Numbered from the stretch's first letter, positions 10,548-20,002 are shown. The stretch: DNA of 64,000 bases from an uncultured Verrucomicrobiota bacterium (GCA_903826865.1 CAIKGD010000009.1:1-64000), one strand, 5' to 3'. Notes: generated from the sequence alone by a model not told the origin. A program made the numbers and translations.

Positions 10548-10861
10548 TGAACCGAGGCGCGTTTAAAATGAAATTGAAGCCGGGGTTTGAAGCGGAATAT
10601 AAAAAACGGCATGACGAAATATGGCCGGAACTTTCGCGGAAACTCACAGAAGCCGGAGTGTCTGACTATTCAATTTTTCTGGATGCGGAAACGCTGACAC
10701 TTTTTGCGGTTCAAAAACTTTCGGATAAAAACACGGCGGCAAAGCTTCCATCCGACCCGGTCGTGCGGAAGTGGTGGAACTACATGTCGGATATCATGGA
10801 AACCAATCCCGACAAGTCGCCGGTTTGTGTTCCGCTGAACGAAGTTTTTCACATGGATTAA
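10547..10861 (+). CDS. rhaM: L-rhamnose mutarotase
   Basis: 104 aa, the same length as E. coli RhaM (YiiL). It interconverts the alpha and beta anomers of L-rhamnose in the cytoplasm and so feeds rhamnose isomerase. The family active-site residues are present at the expected places: Tyr18 and His22 in EYKKRHDEIWPEL, and Trp76-Trp77 in VVRKWWNYM. The ATG overlaps the stop of the GH106 gene by one base and has a very strong AAAGGAGG site. Its position directly behind the rhamnosidase array supports rhamnose as the product of that array. No rhaA, rhaB or rhaD is visible in the window. Confidence 0.92.
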   Translation: MNRGAFKMKLKPGFEAEYKKRHDEIWPELSRKLTEAGVSDYSIFLDAETLTLFAVQKLSDKNTAAKLPSDPVVRKWWNYMSDIMETNPDKSPVCVPLNEVFHMD

Positions 10862-10876
10862 TCAACAGGAGTGGCT

Positions 10877-11980
10877 ATGACACCAAGAGAACGGGTATTA
10901 CGGGCATTTAAACGGGCCGAAGGGCTGCCGGATCGTGTGCCGGTGCAGTTTGAGTTTTGTGCGCAGCTTTATGACCACTTTTCCAAAAAGCTGGGCATTC
11001 CGATGCATTACACCAAAAACATCTTTGAAGATGTGACCTACCGCATCAGCGGCAATGAAATTCGCACGGCGATGGGGTGCGATGTCGTGGTGACCGGCGC
11101 CTCGGAATACCGTGGATTCAAACCGGAAAAATTTCCGGACGGAACCTGGCTGAATGAATACGGCATGCGGATGCGGCAGGGGCCGATCTATGTGGAAATT
11201 GTCGAACCGCCGCTTAAAAACGCGGAAACCGCCGCCGCTGTCGCCGCTTACCGGTGGCCCGATCCGGATGCGCCGGGCCGCTATGACGATGCCGAAGCGC
11301 TGGTGAAAAAATACAAAGACGACCATGTGATCATCGGCGATATCGAAGTGACCATCTTCTCGCTGGCGCAGACGCTGGCCGGCATGGAAAAACTTCTGAT
11401 GGATATGGCCGGGGAGGAAGAATACGTGGTGCCGCTCTTCAAGGCCTGTGCGGAGTTCCAGACTCAAATCGGCTTACGGTTGATCGAGCGCGGAGTTGAT
11501 GCCATCTGGGTCGGTGACGACTTCGGCGGGCAGGACGGGCTGCTGATGTCGCCCTCCATGTTCGAGGAGCAGCTCATGCCGCTTTATAAACAGATGATCG
11601 ACCGCTTTAAGGTTGCCAATCCCGATATCATTCCAATTCTCCATTGCGACGGAGCGGTCAGCAAGCTGCTGCCGCAGATCTGCGAGATCGGCTTCGAGGT
11701 TTTTAATCCGGTGCAGCCGGGAGTGCCCGGTCACGGCGTGAAGGAGATGAAGGACGGCTTCGGCGATCTGTTTGCGTTTTGGGGCGCGATCGATCAGCAG
11801 CATCTGCTGCCCAAAGGTTCTGACGCAGAGCTGGAAGCGGACATCAAAGAAAAGATCAGTGTCCTCGGTGCGGGCGGCGGTTATATGATTTCGCCGGCGC
11901 ACATTATTCAGAACGATATTTCGCCGGAGCGGGTGGAAAAATTCATTGAGCTGTGTCTGCTGCATGGAAAATACAAATAA
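10877..11980 (+). CDS. Uroporphyrinogen decarboxylase-like (URO-D superfamily) protein, copy 1
   Basis: 367 aa, cytoplasmic. The ATG at 10877 is preceded by AGGAG with 5 bp spacing; an upstream GTG at 10871 would overlap the ribosome site. It starts MTPRERVLRAFKRAEGLPDRVPVQ, the usual opening of URO-D-like proteins, and has the barrel motifs GDDFGGQDGLLMSP, ILHCDGAVSKLLP and NPVQPGVPG. It is not a haem-pathway HemE: it sits in a rhamnose operon and lacks the HemE N-terminal signature. The superfamily also holds corrinoid methyltransferases (MtaA/MtbA type), but here the zinc-ligand motif HxC is replaced by HCDG. A role in handling methylated sugars is possible and unproven. Confidence 0.8.
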   Translation: MTPRERVLRAFKRAEGLPDRVPVQFEFCAQLYDHFSKKLGIPMHYTKNIFEDVTYRISGNEIRTAMGCDVVVTGASEYRGFKPEKFPDGTWLNEYGMRMRQGPIYVEIVEPPLKNAETAAAVAAYRWPDPDAPGRYDDAEALVKKYKDDHVIIGDIEVTIFSLAQTLAGMEKLLMDMAGEEEYVVPLFKACAEFQTQIGLRLIERGVDAIWVGDDFGGQDGLLMSPSMFEEQLMPLYKQMIDRFKVANPDIIPILHCDGAVSKLLPQICEIGFEVFNPVQPGVPGHGVKEMKDGFGDLFAFWGAIDQQHLLPKGSDAELEADIKEKISVLGAGGGYMISPAHIIQNDISPERVEKFIELCLLHGKYK

Positions 11981-11992
11981 GGAAAGAGTCGA

Positions 11993-12826
11993 ATGGAAAC
12001 AGGAATTTCTTCAATCGTCCGTCGGCGCCGTGCCGGGGGAAACAGCTTGCGGGTCGTTATTCAAAGTATTCTGCTGCTGACGGCTGTCAGATCATTTGCG
12101 TTCGAAAAACTGCCGCTGCCGACGGATCTCTTTGAGGTGGACGGGCGCGAAGCATTCGTTATGTCTGCGCAGAATTCAGGCGGAGAGAAACCTTGGGTCT
12201 GGTATGCACCGACTCTGACTAAACTGCCGAATGCCGGGCACACATGGTATTTCGAACGCCTGCTTACGAATGGGATCAGCGTGGCGGGAATCAATCTGGG
12301 AGAAGTCAGAGGTTCGCCGGAAAGCACGGAGAAGTTCACGGCGTTTTATGAGGAAATGGTTCGCCGGGGATATTCAAAAAAGCCGGTTCTGCTCGGACAG
12401 AGCCGCGGCGGGTTGATGATGCTGACCTGGGCGATGCGGCATCCTGACAAAGTGACGGCGTTTGCGGGGATTTATCCGGTTTGCAATCTGGCGAGCTGGC
12501 CGATGAAAAACTCAAAACCGGCGGTGTTGAATGATTACAAACTGTCCGAAGCAGAACTGGTTGCAAATTTAAGCCGCTATAACCCGGTTGATAACCTGCA
12601 AGGCCTGCTGGCAAACAAGGTGCCGCTGTTTATTGTGCACGGCAACGCGGATGTTGTGGTGCCTTATGAGGATAACGGAGGAGTGCTCAAGCAACGCTAC
12701 GAAGCGGGCGGTGGAAAGATTGAGGTCAAGATCATTGATGGACTTGGCCACACCGTTAAGCCTGAATTTTTCGAATGCGAAGAACTGCTGGATTTCATTT
12801 TCAAGCAGACCGCCGGGAAGAAATAA
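11993..12826 (+). CDS. Alpha/beta hydrolase, exported, probable esterase
   Basis: 277 aa. A basic stretch (VRRRRAGG) precedes a hydrophobic segment (VVIQSILLLTAVRSFA), consistent with an export signal. The nucleophile elbow is LLGQSRGGLMML (Ser in GxSxG), the acid is likely the Asp in FIVHGNADVVVP, and the His is in DGLGHTVKPEFF, so a full Ser-Asp-His triad is present. GGAAAGAG precedes the ATG, and the gene follows the URO-D-like gene by 12 bp. In this setting it probably removes acetyl or other acyl groups from the polysaccharide. A peptidase of the prolyl-oligopeptidase type is the main alternative. Confidence 0.75.
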   Translation: METGISSIVRRRRAGGNSLRVVIQSILLLTAVRSFAFEKLPLPTDLFEVDGREAFVMSAQNSGGEKPWVWYAPTLTKLPNAGHTWYFERLLTNGISVAGINLGEVRGSPESTEKFTAFYEEMVRRGYSKKPVLLGQSRGGLMMLTWAMRHPDKVTAFAGIYPVCNLASWPMKNSKPAVLNDYKLSEAELVANLSRYNPVDNLQGLLANKVPLFIVHGNADVVVPYEDNGGVLKQRYEAGGGKIEVKIIDGLGHTVKPEFFECEELLDFIFKQTAGKK

Positions 12827-12865
12827 AACAGCTGAAGTAATGGATATGCAACGGGAGTATCGAAC

Positions 12866-14038
12866 ATGAAACATAAAGAAACGATGACATCGCGGGAACG
12901 GATGCTGAAAGCCCTGAATTTTAAAACGCCTGACCGGGTTCCGATTGACCTCGGCGGCAACCAGACGGGGATTCACAAGAACGCCTATCTGAATCTGGTG
13001 AAACACCTTGGACTGAATGAACAAATCAAGATCATGGATGCGGTTCAGCAACTGGCCCAGCCGTCGGAGGATGTGCTGAAACGATTCCGCGTGGACACCC
13101 GCTACATCCGGGCAGGTGCCGGAGAAGGGTATGACGGAACCATTAAACGAAACACCCGGAACGGCAAACTGTGGCACGACCTGAAGGACGAATTCGGAGT
13201 GGTCTGGAGCATGCCGGACAGCAACCCGCTTTACATGGACATTTCGCATCATCCGCTCTCCGGTGCGACGCTGGCCGACCTGAAAGACTACCCGTGGCCG
13301 AAGGGGAATGATCCGGCGCGGTTCGCCGGGCTGCGGGAGCGGGCGCTGGAGTTGAAGGAGGAAACGCCGTATGCCGTGGTCAGCGGCATTGCCGGAGTGG
13401 TGTATGAGTACTGCTGGTATCTACGCGGGCTGGAAGACTGGCTTTGTGATCTGATGACTGAACCGGAGTTTTGCGAGGCGCTGATTGATCAGACGTGTAA
13501 ATTCTGGATGGGCTACTTTGAAGGCTTCCTCAACGAAGTCGGAGATTTAGTCGACGTGATTATGATCGGCGACGATCTGGCCGGGCAGTCCGGGCCTCTG
13601 TTCAATCCTGAAACATACCGTTCGATCGTCAAGCCCCGGCATAAAAAGCTGGCGCAATATATCCGCTCCCGCACGCAGGCGAAGATCTGGTATCACACCT
13701 GCGGAAACTGCCGGGTTTACATTCCGGAACTGAAGGACAACGGAGTGGATATTCTCAATCCGGTTCAGACCAGTGCGCACAATATGGATCCTGCCGAGCT
13801 GAAAGCGGAATGGGGCGGAAAGATGGTTTTCTGGGGCGGCGGATGCGACTCGCAGCACGTGCTGCCGACGGGCACGCCGGAAGCGGTCTATGAAGACACC
13901 CGCCGCAATGTGGAGATTCTGAAGCAGGGCGGCGGATACGTGTTCAACAACATCCACAACATTCAGGGCGAAGTTCCGCCGGAAAATATTACGGCCATGT
14001 ATGATGCCGCGTATGAGCACGGGTTTTATAAATCCTGA
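12866..14038 (+). CDS. URO-D superfamily protein, copy 2 (methyltransferase-like HxCG motif)
   Basis: 390 aa, cytoplasmic, with CGGGAG upstream of the ATG. It starts TSRERMLKALNFKTPDRVPIDLGG and contains GDDLAGQSGPLFNPETYRS. The metal-site motif is YHTCGNC, that is H-x-C-G, as in the zinc-dependent corrinoid methyltransferases MtaA/MtbA. The usual late Cys of those enzymes is not evident; NNIHNIQGEVPPENI occupies that place. It is only distantly similar to the other two URO-D-like proteins in the window. It lies between the esterase and fucU, so it is likely part of the same catabolic operon. No corrinoid protein gene is nearby. Confidence 0.8.
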   Translation: MKHKETMTSRERMLKALNFKTPDRVPIDLGGNQTGIHKNAYLNLVKHLGLNEQIKIMDAVQQLAQPSEDVLKRFRVDTRYIRAGAGEGYDGTIKRNTRNGKLWHDLKDEFGVVWSMPDSNPLYMDISHHPLSGATLADLKDYPWPKGNDPARFAGLRERALELKEETPYAVVSGIAGVVYEYCWYLRGLEDWLCDLMTEPEFCEALIDQTCKFWMGYFEGFLNEVGDLVDVIMIGDDLAGQSGPLFNPETYRSIVKPRHKKLAQYIRSRTQAKIWYHTCGNCRVYIPELKDNGVDILNPVQTSAHNMDPAELKAEWGGKMVFWGGGCDSQHVLPTGTPEAVYEDTRRNVEILKQGGGYVFNNIHNIQGEVPPENITAMYDAAYEHGFYKS

Positions 14039-14145
14039 AGGCCTTGTTTATGAGCTGCGGTGTGTGTAAAGATCGCGGTATATTTTTTACGATCAGGTGC
14101 CGGCGGCGGTGTACAAGGTGAGTTCGTCAATTAAAGGAGGTCGCA

Positions 14146-14577
14146 ATGCTTAAAGGAATTTCTCCGGTTATCAGTCCGGAGCTGTTGAAGATTATGGCTG
14201 AAATGGGACACGGCGATGAAATCATTCTGGCCGATGCTCATTTTCCGGGGCACACCTTTTGCAAGACGGTGATTCGTGCCGACGGATTGCGCATTCCCGC
14301 TCTGCTGGAAGGTATCCTGCCGCTGTTCGAACTCGACAGCTATGCCGACCCGCTCATTATGATGGCCGCTGTCGAAGGCGATAAACTCGACCCGAAAGTC
14401 GAAGCCGCCTACATGAAGGCCGTCCGAAAATCTGCACCGAAGGCTCCGGCCGTGAAACGCATCGACCGCTTTGCGTTTTATGATCGCGCTGAAAAAGCTT
14501 TTGCCTGCGTCATGACCGGCGAACTCGCCAAGTACGGCAACATCATTCTCAAAAAAGGCGTCACGCCGGTTTGTTGA
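14146..14577 (+). CDS. fucU: L-fucose mutarotase (FucU/RbsD family)
   Basis: 143 aa, as expected for FucU. It catalyses anomer exchange of L-fucose in the cytoplasm. Family signature residues are in [17 protein letters not shown] near the N-terminus and [13 protein letters not shown] at the C-terminus. A perfect AAAGGAGG lies 5 bp before the ATG. Its 3' end overlaps the convergent LacI-type gene by 17 bp. Together with rhaM upstream and fucosidases downstream, it shows that both fucose and rhamnose are products of this locus. RbsD (ribose pyranase) is the alternative family member but fits the context less well. Confidence 0.85.
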   Translation: MLKGISPVISPELLKIMAEMGHGDEIILADAHFPGHTFCKTVIRADGLRIPALLEGILPLFELDSYADPLIMMAAVEGDKLDPKVEAAYMKAVRKSAPKAPAVKRIDRFAFYDRAEKAFACVMTGELAKYGNIILKKGVTPVC

Positions 14578-15601
14578 GCGGCCGGGCAGACGCTCTGGTG
14601 ACCAGATCGGGAGCAACCAATTCACGCCGGATGCCGCCGACGGCGGTGCCGTTAACACGATCCAGATACATTTGCGCGGCAATCGCCCCGATTTTTTGAG
14701 GATGCTGATCAAAGGTGGTCAGCGGAATATTGCAATTGCCGGACGAGTCATTCCCGAAACCAATGATTGAAATATCGCCGGGAATGGAGAGGCCGGTTTC
14801 TTCGACGGAAGAAACGACCCATTCCGCTACCGGATCATTGTAGCAAAAAACGGCTGTTGGACGGCTGGTCTGCTGTTTGAAAAAGTTCAGCAGAGACTCT
14901 TTTGCATTTTTCTGATCAGTGCTGATCGATTTGCAGCAGGCATTAGGCGATTCGCTGAGCACTTTGCGAAAGCCTGTCTCGCGATGACGGGATGTGCTGA
15001 CAGAATTCCCCGCACCGACAAACAGCATGTTCCTGTGTCCCAGTGAGATTAAGTATTCCGCCGCCGCTTTACCCCCGGCTTCGTCATCGGTGCCGGCAAA
15101 ATCGGTGCTGATTTTGGCCATTTCTCGGTCAACCAGAATCAGCGGGATATTACGTTCCCAGATTTCTTCAAAGTAGGAGCGTTCGAATTCTTCACAGCTC
15201 GGCCGCAGAATGATTCCATCTACACGGCGGTCGACCAGTTGATGAATAATGCGCCGCTCCAGAAGTTCATCTTCTTTTTTGAGGATGGCGTAGTTCCAGC
15301 TGAGCAGCATGATTGTTTTGTTGTTCAGGAAGACTTCATGAATGCCGCTGATAATCTGACTGTAAAAAAAATCAGAGGCGGGAATCATGACACCTGCGGT
15401 GCCGGTTTCTCCGGTTTGCATACCGAGAACCAGTGCGTTCGGGCGGTATTTGAGACGATCTGCAATCGCGAAAATCTTTTTCTTTGTTTTGTCGGCGTAT
15501 TTTCCGCCCTTATTGCTGAGGATGCGCGACACTGTGGTGAGGGTGACGCCCGCCTCTTCGGCAATGGTCTTCATGGTGACGTTTTCTTTTAGCCCGGCCA
15601 T
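14561..15601 (-). CDS. LacI family transcriptional regulator
   Basis: 346 aa. The start at 15601 is chosen because AGGAG lies just upstream and the helix-turn-helix then falls at the N-terminus ([19 protein letters not shown]), followed by the hinge helix ([16 protein letters not shown]). The periplasmic-binding-like effector domain contains [30 protein letters not shown] and [10 protein letters not shown]. It is transcribed divergently from the GH95 gene and convergently to fucU, so it probably controls the locus in response to a fucose- or rhamnose-derived sugar. The longer open frame upstream is low-quality and has no ribosome site. Confidence 0.9.
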   Translation of the reverse strand: MAGLKENVTMKTIAEEAGVTLTTVSRILSNKGGKYADKTKKKIFAIADRLKYRPNALVLGMQTGETGTAGVMIPASDFFYSQIISGIHEVFLNNKTIMLLSWNYAILKKEDELLERRIIHQLVDRRVDGIILRPSCEEFERSYFEEIWERNIPLILVDREMAKISTDFAGTDDEAGGKAAAEYLISLGHRNMLFVGAGNSVSTSRHRETGFRKVLSESPNACCKSISTDQKNAKESLLNFFKQQTSRPTAVFCYNDPVAEWVVSSVEETGLSIPGDISIIGFGNDSSGNCNIPLTTFDQHPQKIGAIAAQMYLDRVNGTAVGGIRRELVAPDLVTRASARPLNKPA

Positions 15602-15626
15602 TTTACACTCCTGATTGGTCTTCGGG

Positions 15627-15654
15627 ATAGTAATAGGATTTGTCCGGTTGTCAA
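15627..15654 (-). promoter_or_regulatory. Promoter of the LacI-type regulator
   Basis: On the minus strand TTGACA (15654-15649) is followed after 16 bp by TACTAT (15632-15627). This predicts transcription starting about 20 bases before the AGGAG-ATG of the regulator. The -35 element is a perfect consensus. Confidence 0.6.
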
Positions 15655-15711
15655 TGAACAGACGGGACTGGTTTTCGTAATGTAAGTAGTTGCATAAAGG
15701 GAAATAGTTTG

Positions 15712-15729
15712 CCATCCTGCGCAGGCTGG
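15712..15729. promoter_or_regulatory. Candidate LacI-type operator palindrome
   Basis: CCATCCTGC is followed directly by GCAGGCTGG, an 18 bp palindrome with eight of nine pairs matching and a central CG, as in many LacI-family operators. It lies between the divergent regulator and GH95 genes, 14 bp before the GH95 start codon, and covers the likely ribosome-site region. The role as operator is inferred from position and symmetry. Confidence 0.45.
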
Positions 15730-15743
15730 AGTTGGATCGGCGC

Positions 15744-18032
15744 ATGAAAAACAAACTGATTATGAAATATCCTGCCGCCTGGTGGGGCGCAAAATGGCGC
15801 GACGCGATCCCGTCCGGCAACGGTATCACCGGCGCGGCGGTGTACGGCGCGGTACACCAAGAAACCGTTCTGCTGACGCATGAGGATTTGTGGTGCGGCG
15901 TAAAGACGAAGGAACTGCCCGATATAAGCGCGAAGCTGCCTGAAGTACGCCGGTTGCTTTTTGCAGGCAAAGCCGAAGTTGCCGACCGTGTTCTTGCCGA
16001 TGAGCTGGAGCGGCTTGATTATTTTCCAAACATCGGAACTCCGCTTCCGCTGGGGGATTTGAAAATCAAGATGCCTGTCGGCAAAGGTTTTCGCAACTAC
16101 CGCCGGATACTGAATATGGAGACCGGCGAAGTTACCGTTTGCTGGCAGGACGGTGCTGCCGCCTATGAACGGAACCTGTTTGTTTCACGGGCAGACGATT
16201 TGGTGGCGATGGAGATTAAATGCACCGGCGGGCCGCTGACCGTTGAGGTGTCTCTTGATTTGCATGACCGTTCGGACGTTCGTTTGCCCGGGAACGGAGT
16301 TGCTGCGCTGCCCGAAGCACTTGAAGTGCTGTCCGATGAATCCGGAATCATTCGTTACGCCGCGCGCAATGACGACGGCACCGATTTCGGCGCGGTCGCC
16401 CGGATTGTTAAAACAGACAGCACCGCGCTGGTGGTGCTGAAGCTTTTTGTTAAGGGCGAGCGTCGGTCCTCTTGGGTGCGTTTGCAGCGTGAGCTTGAAG
16501 CGACGGTCATGGATTATCAGGCGCTGCTGGCTCCGCATGCCGCTGAACACGGCGGACTGTTCCGCCGCGCAAAACTCGATCTGGGCGGTTCCGCGGACGG
16601 GCACAGTCTTTCGAATGAAGAACTTTTGATGGAGGCCTATCAGGGAGAAGCGCCAATTGCGCTGGTGGAAAAAATGTGGGCCTACGGACGCTATCTGCTG
16701 ATTTCCAGTTCACGGGCGGGCGGACAGCCCTGTCATTTACTCGGGCTGTGGTGCGGGGAATATGCAGGGTTCTGGGCCTTCAACATGGCCAACGAAAATA
16801 TGCAGATGATTTACTGGCAGGCACTTTCCGGCGGGATGTCCGAAACGCTGCTTCCGGTTTTTGATTATTTTGACCGCCTGATGGATGATTTCCGTGAGAA
16901 TGCCCGCAAGCTGTACGGCTGTCGCGGAATTTATATTCCGGCCGTTACGACTCCGCCGTCAGGACTGCTTAAGACCGTTTATCCTCACATCATTCACTGG
17001 ACCGGCGCGGCGGCCTGGATGGCACAGCATTATTACGATTATTACCTCTACACCGGTAACGAAACCTTTCTTCGTGAACGCGCTCTGCCGTTTCTGCGCG
17101 AGACCGCGCTCTTCTACGAGGATTTCTTTATGGCCGGCGATGACGGATTTTTCGTGAGCGCGCCGTCGAACTCGCCCGAAAATAATCCGGGGAATTACTG
17201 GGACGGTAACGGCATGGGAATGGCGATGGAAACCACCATCAATGCCACCATGGATTTTGCGCTGGCCAAAGAAGTGCTTACGCATTTGATAGAGGGTTCC
17301 GAATTGACCGGGGTGTACCGGAACGATATTCCTAAATGGACGGCCATGCTGGCGCGGATTCCGGCCTATCAGATCAACGCAGACAACGCGGTCAAAGAAT
17401 GGATGCACCCGTTCTTTCTGGATAACTACCATCACCGGCATCAGTCGCATATTTATCCGGTTTTCCCGGGCACCGAAGTGACGCGCGAATCCGATTTGGA
17501 TTTGTTTGCCGCTTTTGAAACCGCAATTTATAAGAGACTCGAAATCGGCATCAGCGAGCAGACCGGCTGGTCGCTGGCGCACATGGCGCATGTGTTTGCG
17601 AGAATGAACGACGGCGATCAGGCGCTTGACTGTCTCAACCTGATTTCACGTTCCTGCGTGAAAAACAATTTTCTCACCACTCACAACGACTGGCGTGGAA
17701 TGGGTATCGGGGTCGAGATGGACTGGGCTCCGTTCCAGATTGATGCCAACATGGGCTGGGCGTCTGCCGTGCAGGAGATGCTGCTGTTTTCTGTGCCGGG
17801 AAAAATTTCGATTCTGCCGGCGCTGCCGGAGAAATGGAGCTGCGGATCTGTTTCAGGTCTGATGGCGCGCGGCGGGGTGCGGGTTTCCATCGAGTGGAAC
17901 AAAAAAACGGTCAGCGCGAACCTCTGCTCGGTCAAAGATCAGAGCATCGAATTTTCGATAGATGGCGGAGAGAGGCGGGCCGTTGAGTTGAAAGCGGGTG
18001 TCGTTTTCCAATGGTTGGAAAAAACAGGATGA
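15744..18032 (+). CDS. GH95 family alpha-L-fucosidase/galactosidase, cytoplasmic
   Basis: About 762 aa. The ATG at 15744 (MKNKLIMKYPAAWWGAKWRDAIPSGNG) is preferred over the TTG at 15732. There is no signal peptide, so it probably works on imported oligosaccharides. GH95 signatures are visible: the N-terminal beta-domain (GNGITGAAVYGAVHQETVLL), SAPSNSPENNPGNYW, and near the end FQIDANMGWASAVQEMLL with the family Asp, then ILPALPEKWSCGSVSGLMARGG. Family members are inverting alpha-1,2-L-fucosidases or related galactosidases. It is first in a transcription unit divergent from the regulator, with a symporter downstream. Its last codons lie in a TTTTCCAATGGTTGGAAAA palindrome. Confidence 0.88.
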   Translation: MKNKLIMKYPAAWWGAKWRDAIPSGNGITGAAVYGAVHQETVLLTHEDLWCGVKTKELPDISAKLPEVRRLLFAGKAEVADRVLADELERLDYFPNIGTPLPLGDLKIKMPVGKGFRNYRRILNMETGEVTVCWQDGAAAYERNLFVSRADDLVAMEIKCTGGPLTVEVSLDLHDRSDVRLPGNGVAALPEALEVLSDESGIIRYAARNDDGTDFGAVARIVKTDSTALVVLKLFVKGERRSSWVRLQRELEATVMDYQALLAPHAAEHGGLFRRAKLDLGGSADGHSLSNEELLMEAYQGEAPIALVEKMWAYGRYLLISSSRAGGQPCHLLGLWCGEYAGFWAFNMANENMQMIYWQALSGGMSETLLPVFDYFDRLMDDFRENARKLYGCRGIYIPAVTTPPSGLLKTVYPHIIHWTGAAAWMAQHYYDYYLYTGNETFLRERALPFLRETALFYEDFFMAGDDGFFVSAPSNSPENNPGNYWDGNGMGMAMETTINATMDFALAKEVLTHLIEGSELTGVYRNDIPKWTAMLARIPAYQINADNAVKEWMHPFFLDNYHHRHQSHIYPVFPGTEVTRESDLDLFAAFETAIYKRLEIGISEQTGWSLAHMAHVFARMNDGDQALDCLNLISRSCVKNNFLTTHNDWRGMGIGVEMDWAPFQIDANMGWASAVQEMLLFSVPGKISILPALPEKWSCGSVSGLMARGGVRVSIEWNKKTVSANLCSVKDQSIEFSIDGGERRAVELKAGVVFQWLEKTG
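18004..18022. repeat. Palindromic motif TTTTCCAATGGTTGGAAAA
   Basis: Short inverted repeat that encodes the last residues of GH95 (FQWLEK). Close relatives occur near 27903, 30160, 46387 and 59794. Confidence 0.6.
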
Positions 18033-18054
18033 AATTTGAAACGTAGTAGAACGG

Positions 18055-18085
18055 GCGTCCCGCTCGTTTTGAGCAAGCGGGACGC
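18055..18085. repeat. Hairpin repeat between GH95 and symporter genes
   Basis: GCGTCCCGCT and AGCGGGACGC form a perfect 10 bp stem with an 11-base loop. It has no T-tract, so it is not a standard terminator. It may stabilise the GH95 3' end or be a dispersed palindrome. Confidence 0.6.
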
Positions 18086-18136
18086 TTGCGATATATTTCA
18101 TTCGCGGGTAATAAGTTAAGGATTATGAGGTGAAGT

Positions 18137-20002
18137 ATGCATTGGATTGACTGGATCATTGTCGCGGCGTTTCTTGCCCTGAATGTCGGCATCGGGATTT
18201 TTTTCAGCCGGAGGAGCGGAAAGAATGTCGACTCCTACTTTGTTTCAGGCCGTACACTGGTGTGGTATATCGCAGGCGCCTCCATGATTGCCACGGCGTT
18301 TGCCGCCGATACACCGCTGTGGGTCAGTTCGCTGGTTCGCCAGTACGGCATTCACGCCGTCTGGCAGTACTGGACACCCTTGATCGGTTGCGCCCTGTCG
18401 GTGGTGCTCTTCAGCCGCATGTGGCGCCGCACCGGCGTGGTGACCGATAACGAAGTGCTTGAGCTGCGCTATACCGGCAAGTCCGCCCGGACACTGCGCG
18501 GGATTACCGCCGCTTTCGGGGCTCTGCTCATTTGCCCGATGATTATCGGCTGGGTAACCAAAGCGATGGTGACCATTGCGCAGGAAGCGCTCGGCATCAG
18601 CGGGCAGACCTTCATAATTCTCGGCCTGTCGATTCCGGCGGACATGGCCGTGACGATCATCATTATGGTCTCTGCGGTCATCGTCTCCACCTGCGGGGGA
18701 CTGATGGGGGCGGTTTACAGTGATTTTATTCAGTTCCTGATCGCAACCGCCGGAGCCTTTATGCTGGCGGTTCTGTCCGTCAAAGAGGTCGGCGGATTGA
18801 AATCGATGGTGGAGCAGCTGTCTGCCAACAGCAGCTGGTTGGGACACAGCCTGAACATGGCACCGCAAATTGCGATGAATATCACGCCGGGCGGGCAGGC
18901 CGGCACCATGTCGATCTGGAATGCGATCGGGTTTTTCCTCATTTTATGGTGGGGCAATGCGCTTTGCGGCGGCTATCAGGCGCAACGGGTGCTGGCCTGT
19001 AAAGACACACGCCACGCTTCGAACGCCCTGCTGATGTATACCATTGTCTATTTTGCCGTTCTCAGCTGGCCTTGGATCGCCGTTTCACTTTCATCCCTGA
19101 TTGTTTTTCCGGACATGGGTGCGGCGGGGAATGATGCGGCCTATCCGCGCATGTTGTTACGTGTTCTTCCGGTCGGGTTGCGCGGCATCATGATCGGCAC
19201 GCTGATTGCCGCCTTTACTTCTACGATTCAGACCATGTTCAACTGGGGGTCGAGTTATATCGTCAACGACCTCTACCGCCGGTTCATGTTCAAGAAAGCA
19301 TCGGACAAACACTACGTACGCGTTTCGCGCGTACTGACCGTACTGGTTGCTTTTGCCGGCGGAGTGATCGCTTTCCATGCCAGCAATATTCAGCAGCTGC
19401 TGGGCATTTTTTATGTGGTGGGCGGCGGCGGCATGCTGGTCGGTGCTCTCCGCTGGCTCTGGTGGAGAATCAATGCCGCCGGGGAGATTGCGGCGTTCGT
19501 TGTCAACTGGGTCGTGGGCATTCTGATGCTTTTCGGGCATGTCATTTTCCGTCTGGACGCGCCGCTGCTGGATCGTCCGATGAGCTGGCTGCTGCGGCTC
19601 CCCGCCGGCGTCAGCTTCACCCATGATTACGACCTGCTCGGAGCGCGCATGCTGTTCATGGTGATTGTCGGAGTCGTTACAGTGGTCGCCGTTTCGCTCT
19701 GTACACCGGCGGTTGATAAAGAACAGCTCAAAAAATTTGTGATCCGCACCCGCATTCACCGTCCGGGCTGGGGGCCTGTCATTCGCGAGATCGAAGGGTA
19801 CAAGCCGGCGCAGACCATTCCCCAGACCCTTTTTGACTGGGCACTGGTTCTTGCAACAGTCGGTTCACTGCTGTTCGCCATGGCGGATCTGACCCGGAAC
19901 CTTCTGCCGCAAGCGGCCGGATTGTTTGCCCTTTTTGTTGTGCTGCTGGTCTGGGTGCTTTGGCGCACCCGCAAAGAACTGGAGTCTGAAATTGCTGATT
20001 GA
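18137..20002 (+). CDS. Sodium:solute symporter (SSS family), probable sugar importer
   Basis: 621 aa polytopic inner-membrane protein. The N-terminal helix (WIIVAAFLALNVGIGIFFS) is followed by the SSS-type GKNVDSYFVSGRTLVWY, and many further hydrophobic helices alternate with short loops. It is longer than the minimal 13-TM members, with a charged segment near residues 515-560 and a last helix pair before LWRTRKELESEIAD. SSS proteins couple Na+ entry to uptake of sugars or other solutes. Between GH95 and a sulfatase it is the only visible transporter of the locus, so it likely imports fucose, rhamnose or small oligosaccharides. Substrate is inferred. Confidence 0.88.
   Translation: MHWIDWIIVAAFLALNVGIGIFFSRRSGKNVDSYFVSGRTLVWYIAGASMIATAFAADTPLWVSSLVRQYGIHAVWQYWTPLIGCALSVVLFSRMWRRTGVVTDNEVLELRYTGKSARTLRGITAAFGALLICPMIIGWVTKAMVTIAQEALGISGQTFIILGLSIPADMAVTIIIMVSAVIVSTCGGLMGAVYSDFIQFLIATAGAFMLAVLSVKEVGGLKSMVEQLSANSSWLGHSLNMAPQIAMNITPGGQAGTMSIWNAIGFFLILWWGNALCGGYQAQRVLACKDTRHASNALLMYTIVYFAVLSWPWIAVSLSSLIVFPDMGAAGNDAAYPRMLLRVLPVGLRGIMIGTLIAAFTSTIQTMFNWGSSYIVNDLYRRFMFKKASDKHYVRVSRVLTVLVAFAGGVIAFHASNIQQLLGIFYVVGGGGMLVGALRWLWWRINAAGEIAAFVVNWVVGILMLFGHVIFRLDAPLLDRPMSWLLRLPAGVSFTHDYDLLGARMLFMVIVGVVTVVAVSLCTPAVDKEQLKKFVIRTRIHRPGWGPVIREIEGYKPAQTIPQTLFDWALVLATVGSLLFAMADLTRNLLPQAAGLFALFVVLLVWVLWRTRKELESEIAD

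Noticed and set aside
10877-14038. Reading the URO-D-like genes as haem biosynthesis hemE
   Set aside because: No other haem gene is near, HemE signatures are missing, and there are three divergent copies in a glycan locus.
15602-15970. N-terminal extension of the LacI-type protein
   Set aside because: It would cover the divergent promoter region and the start of GH95, and the AGGAG-ATG at 15601 puts the helix-turn-helix at the N-terminus as in the family.
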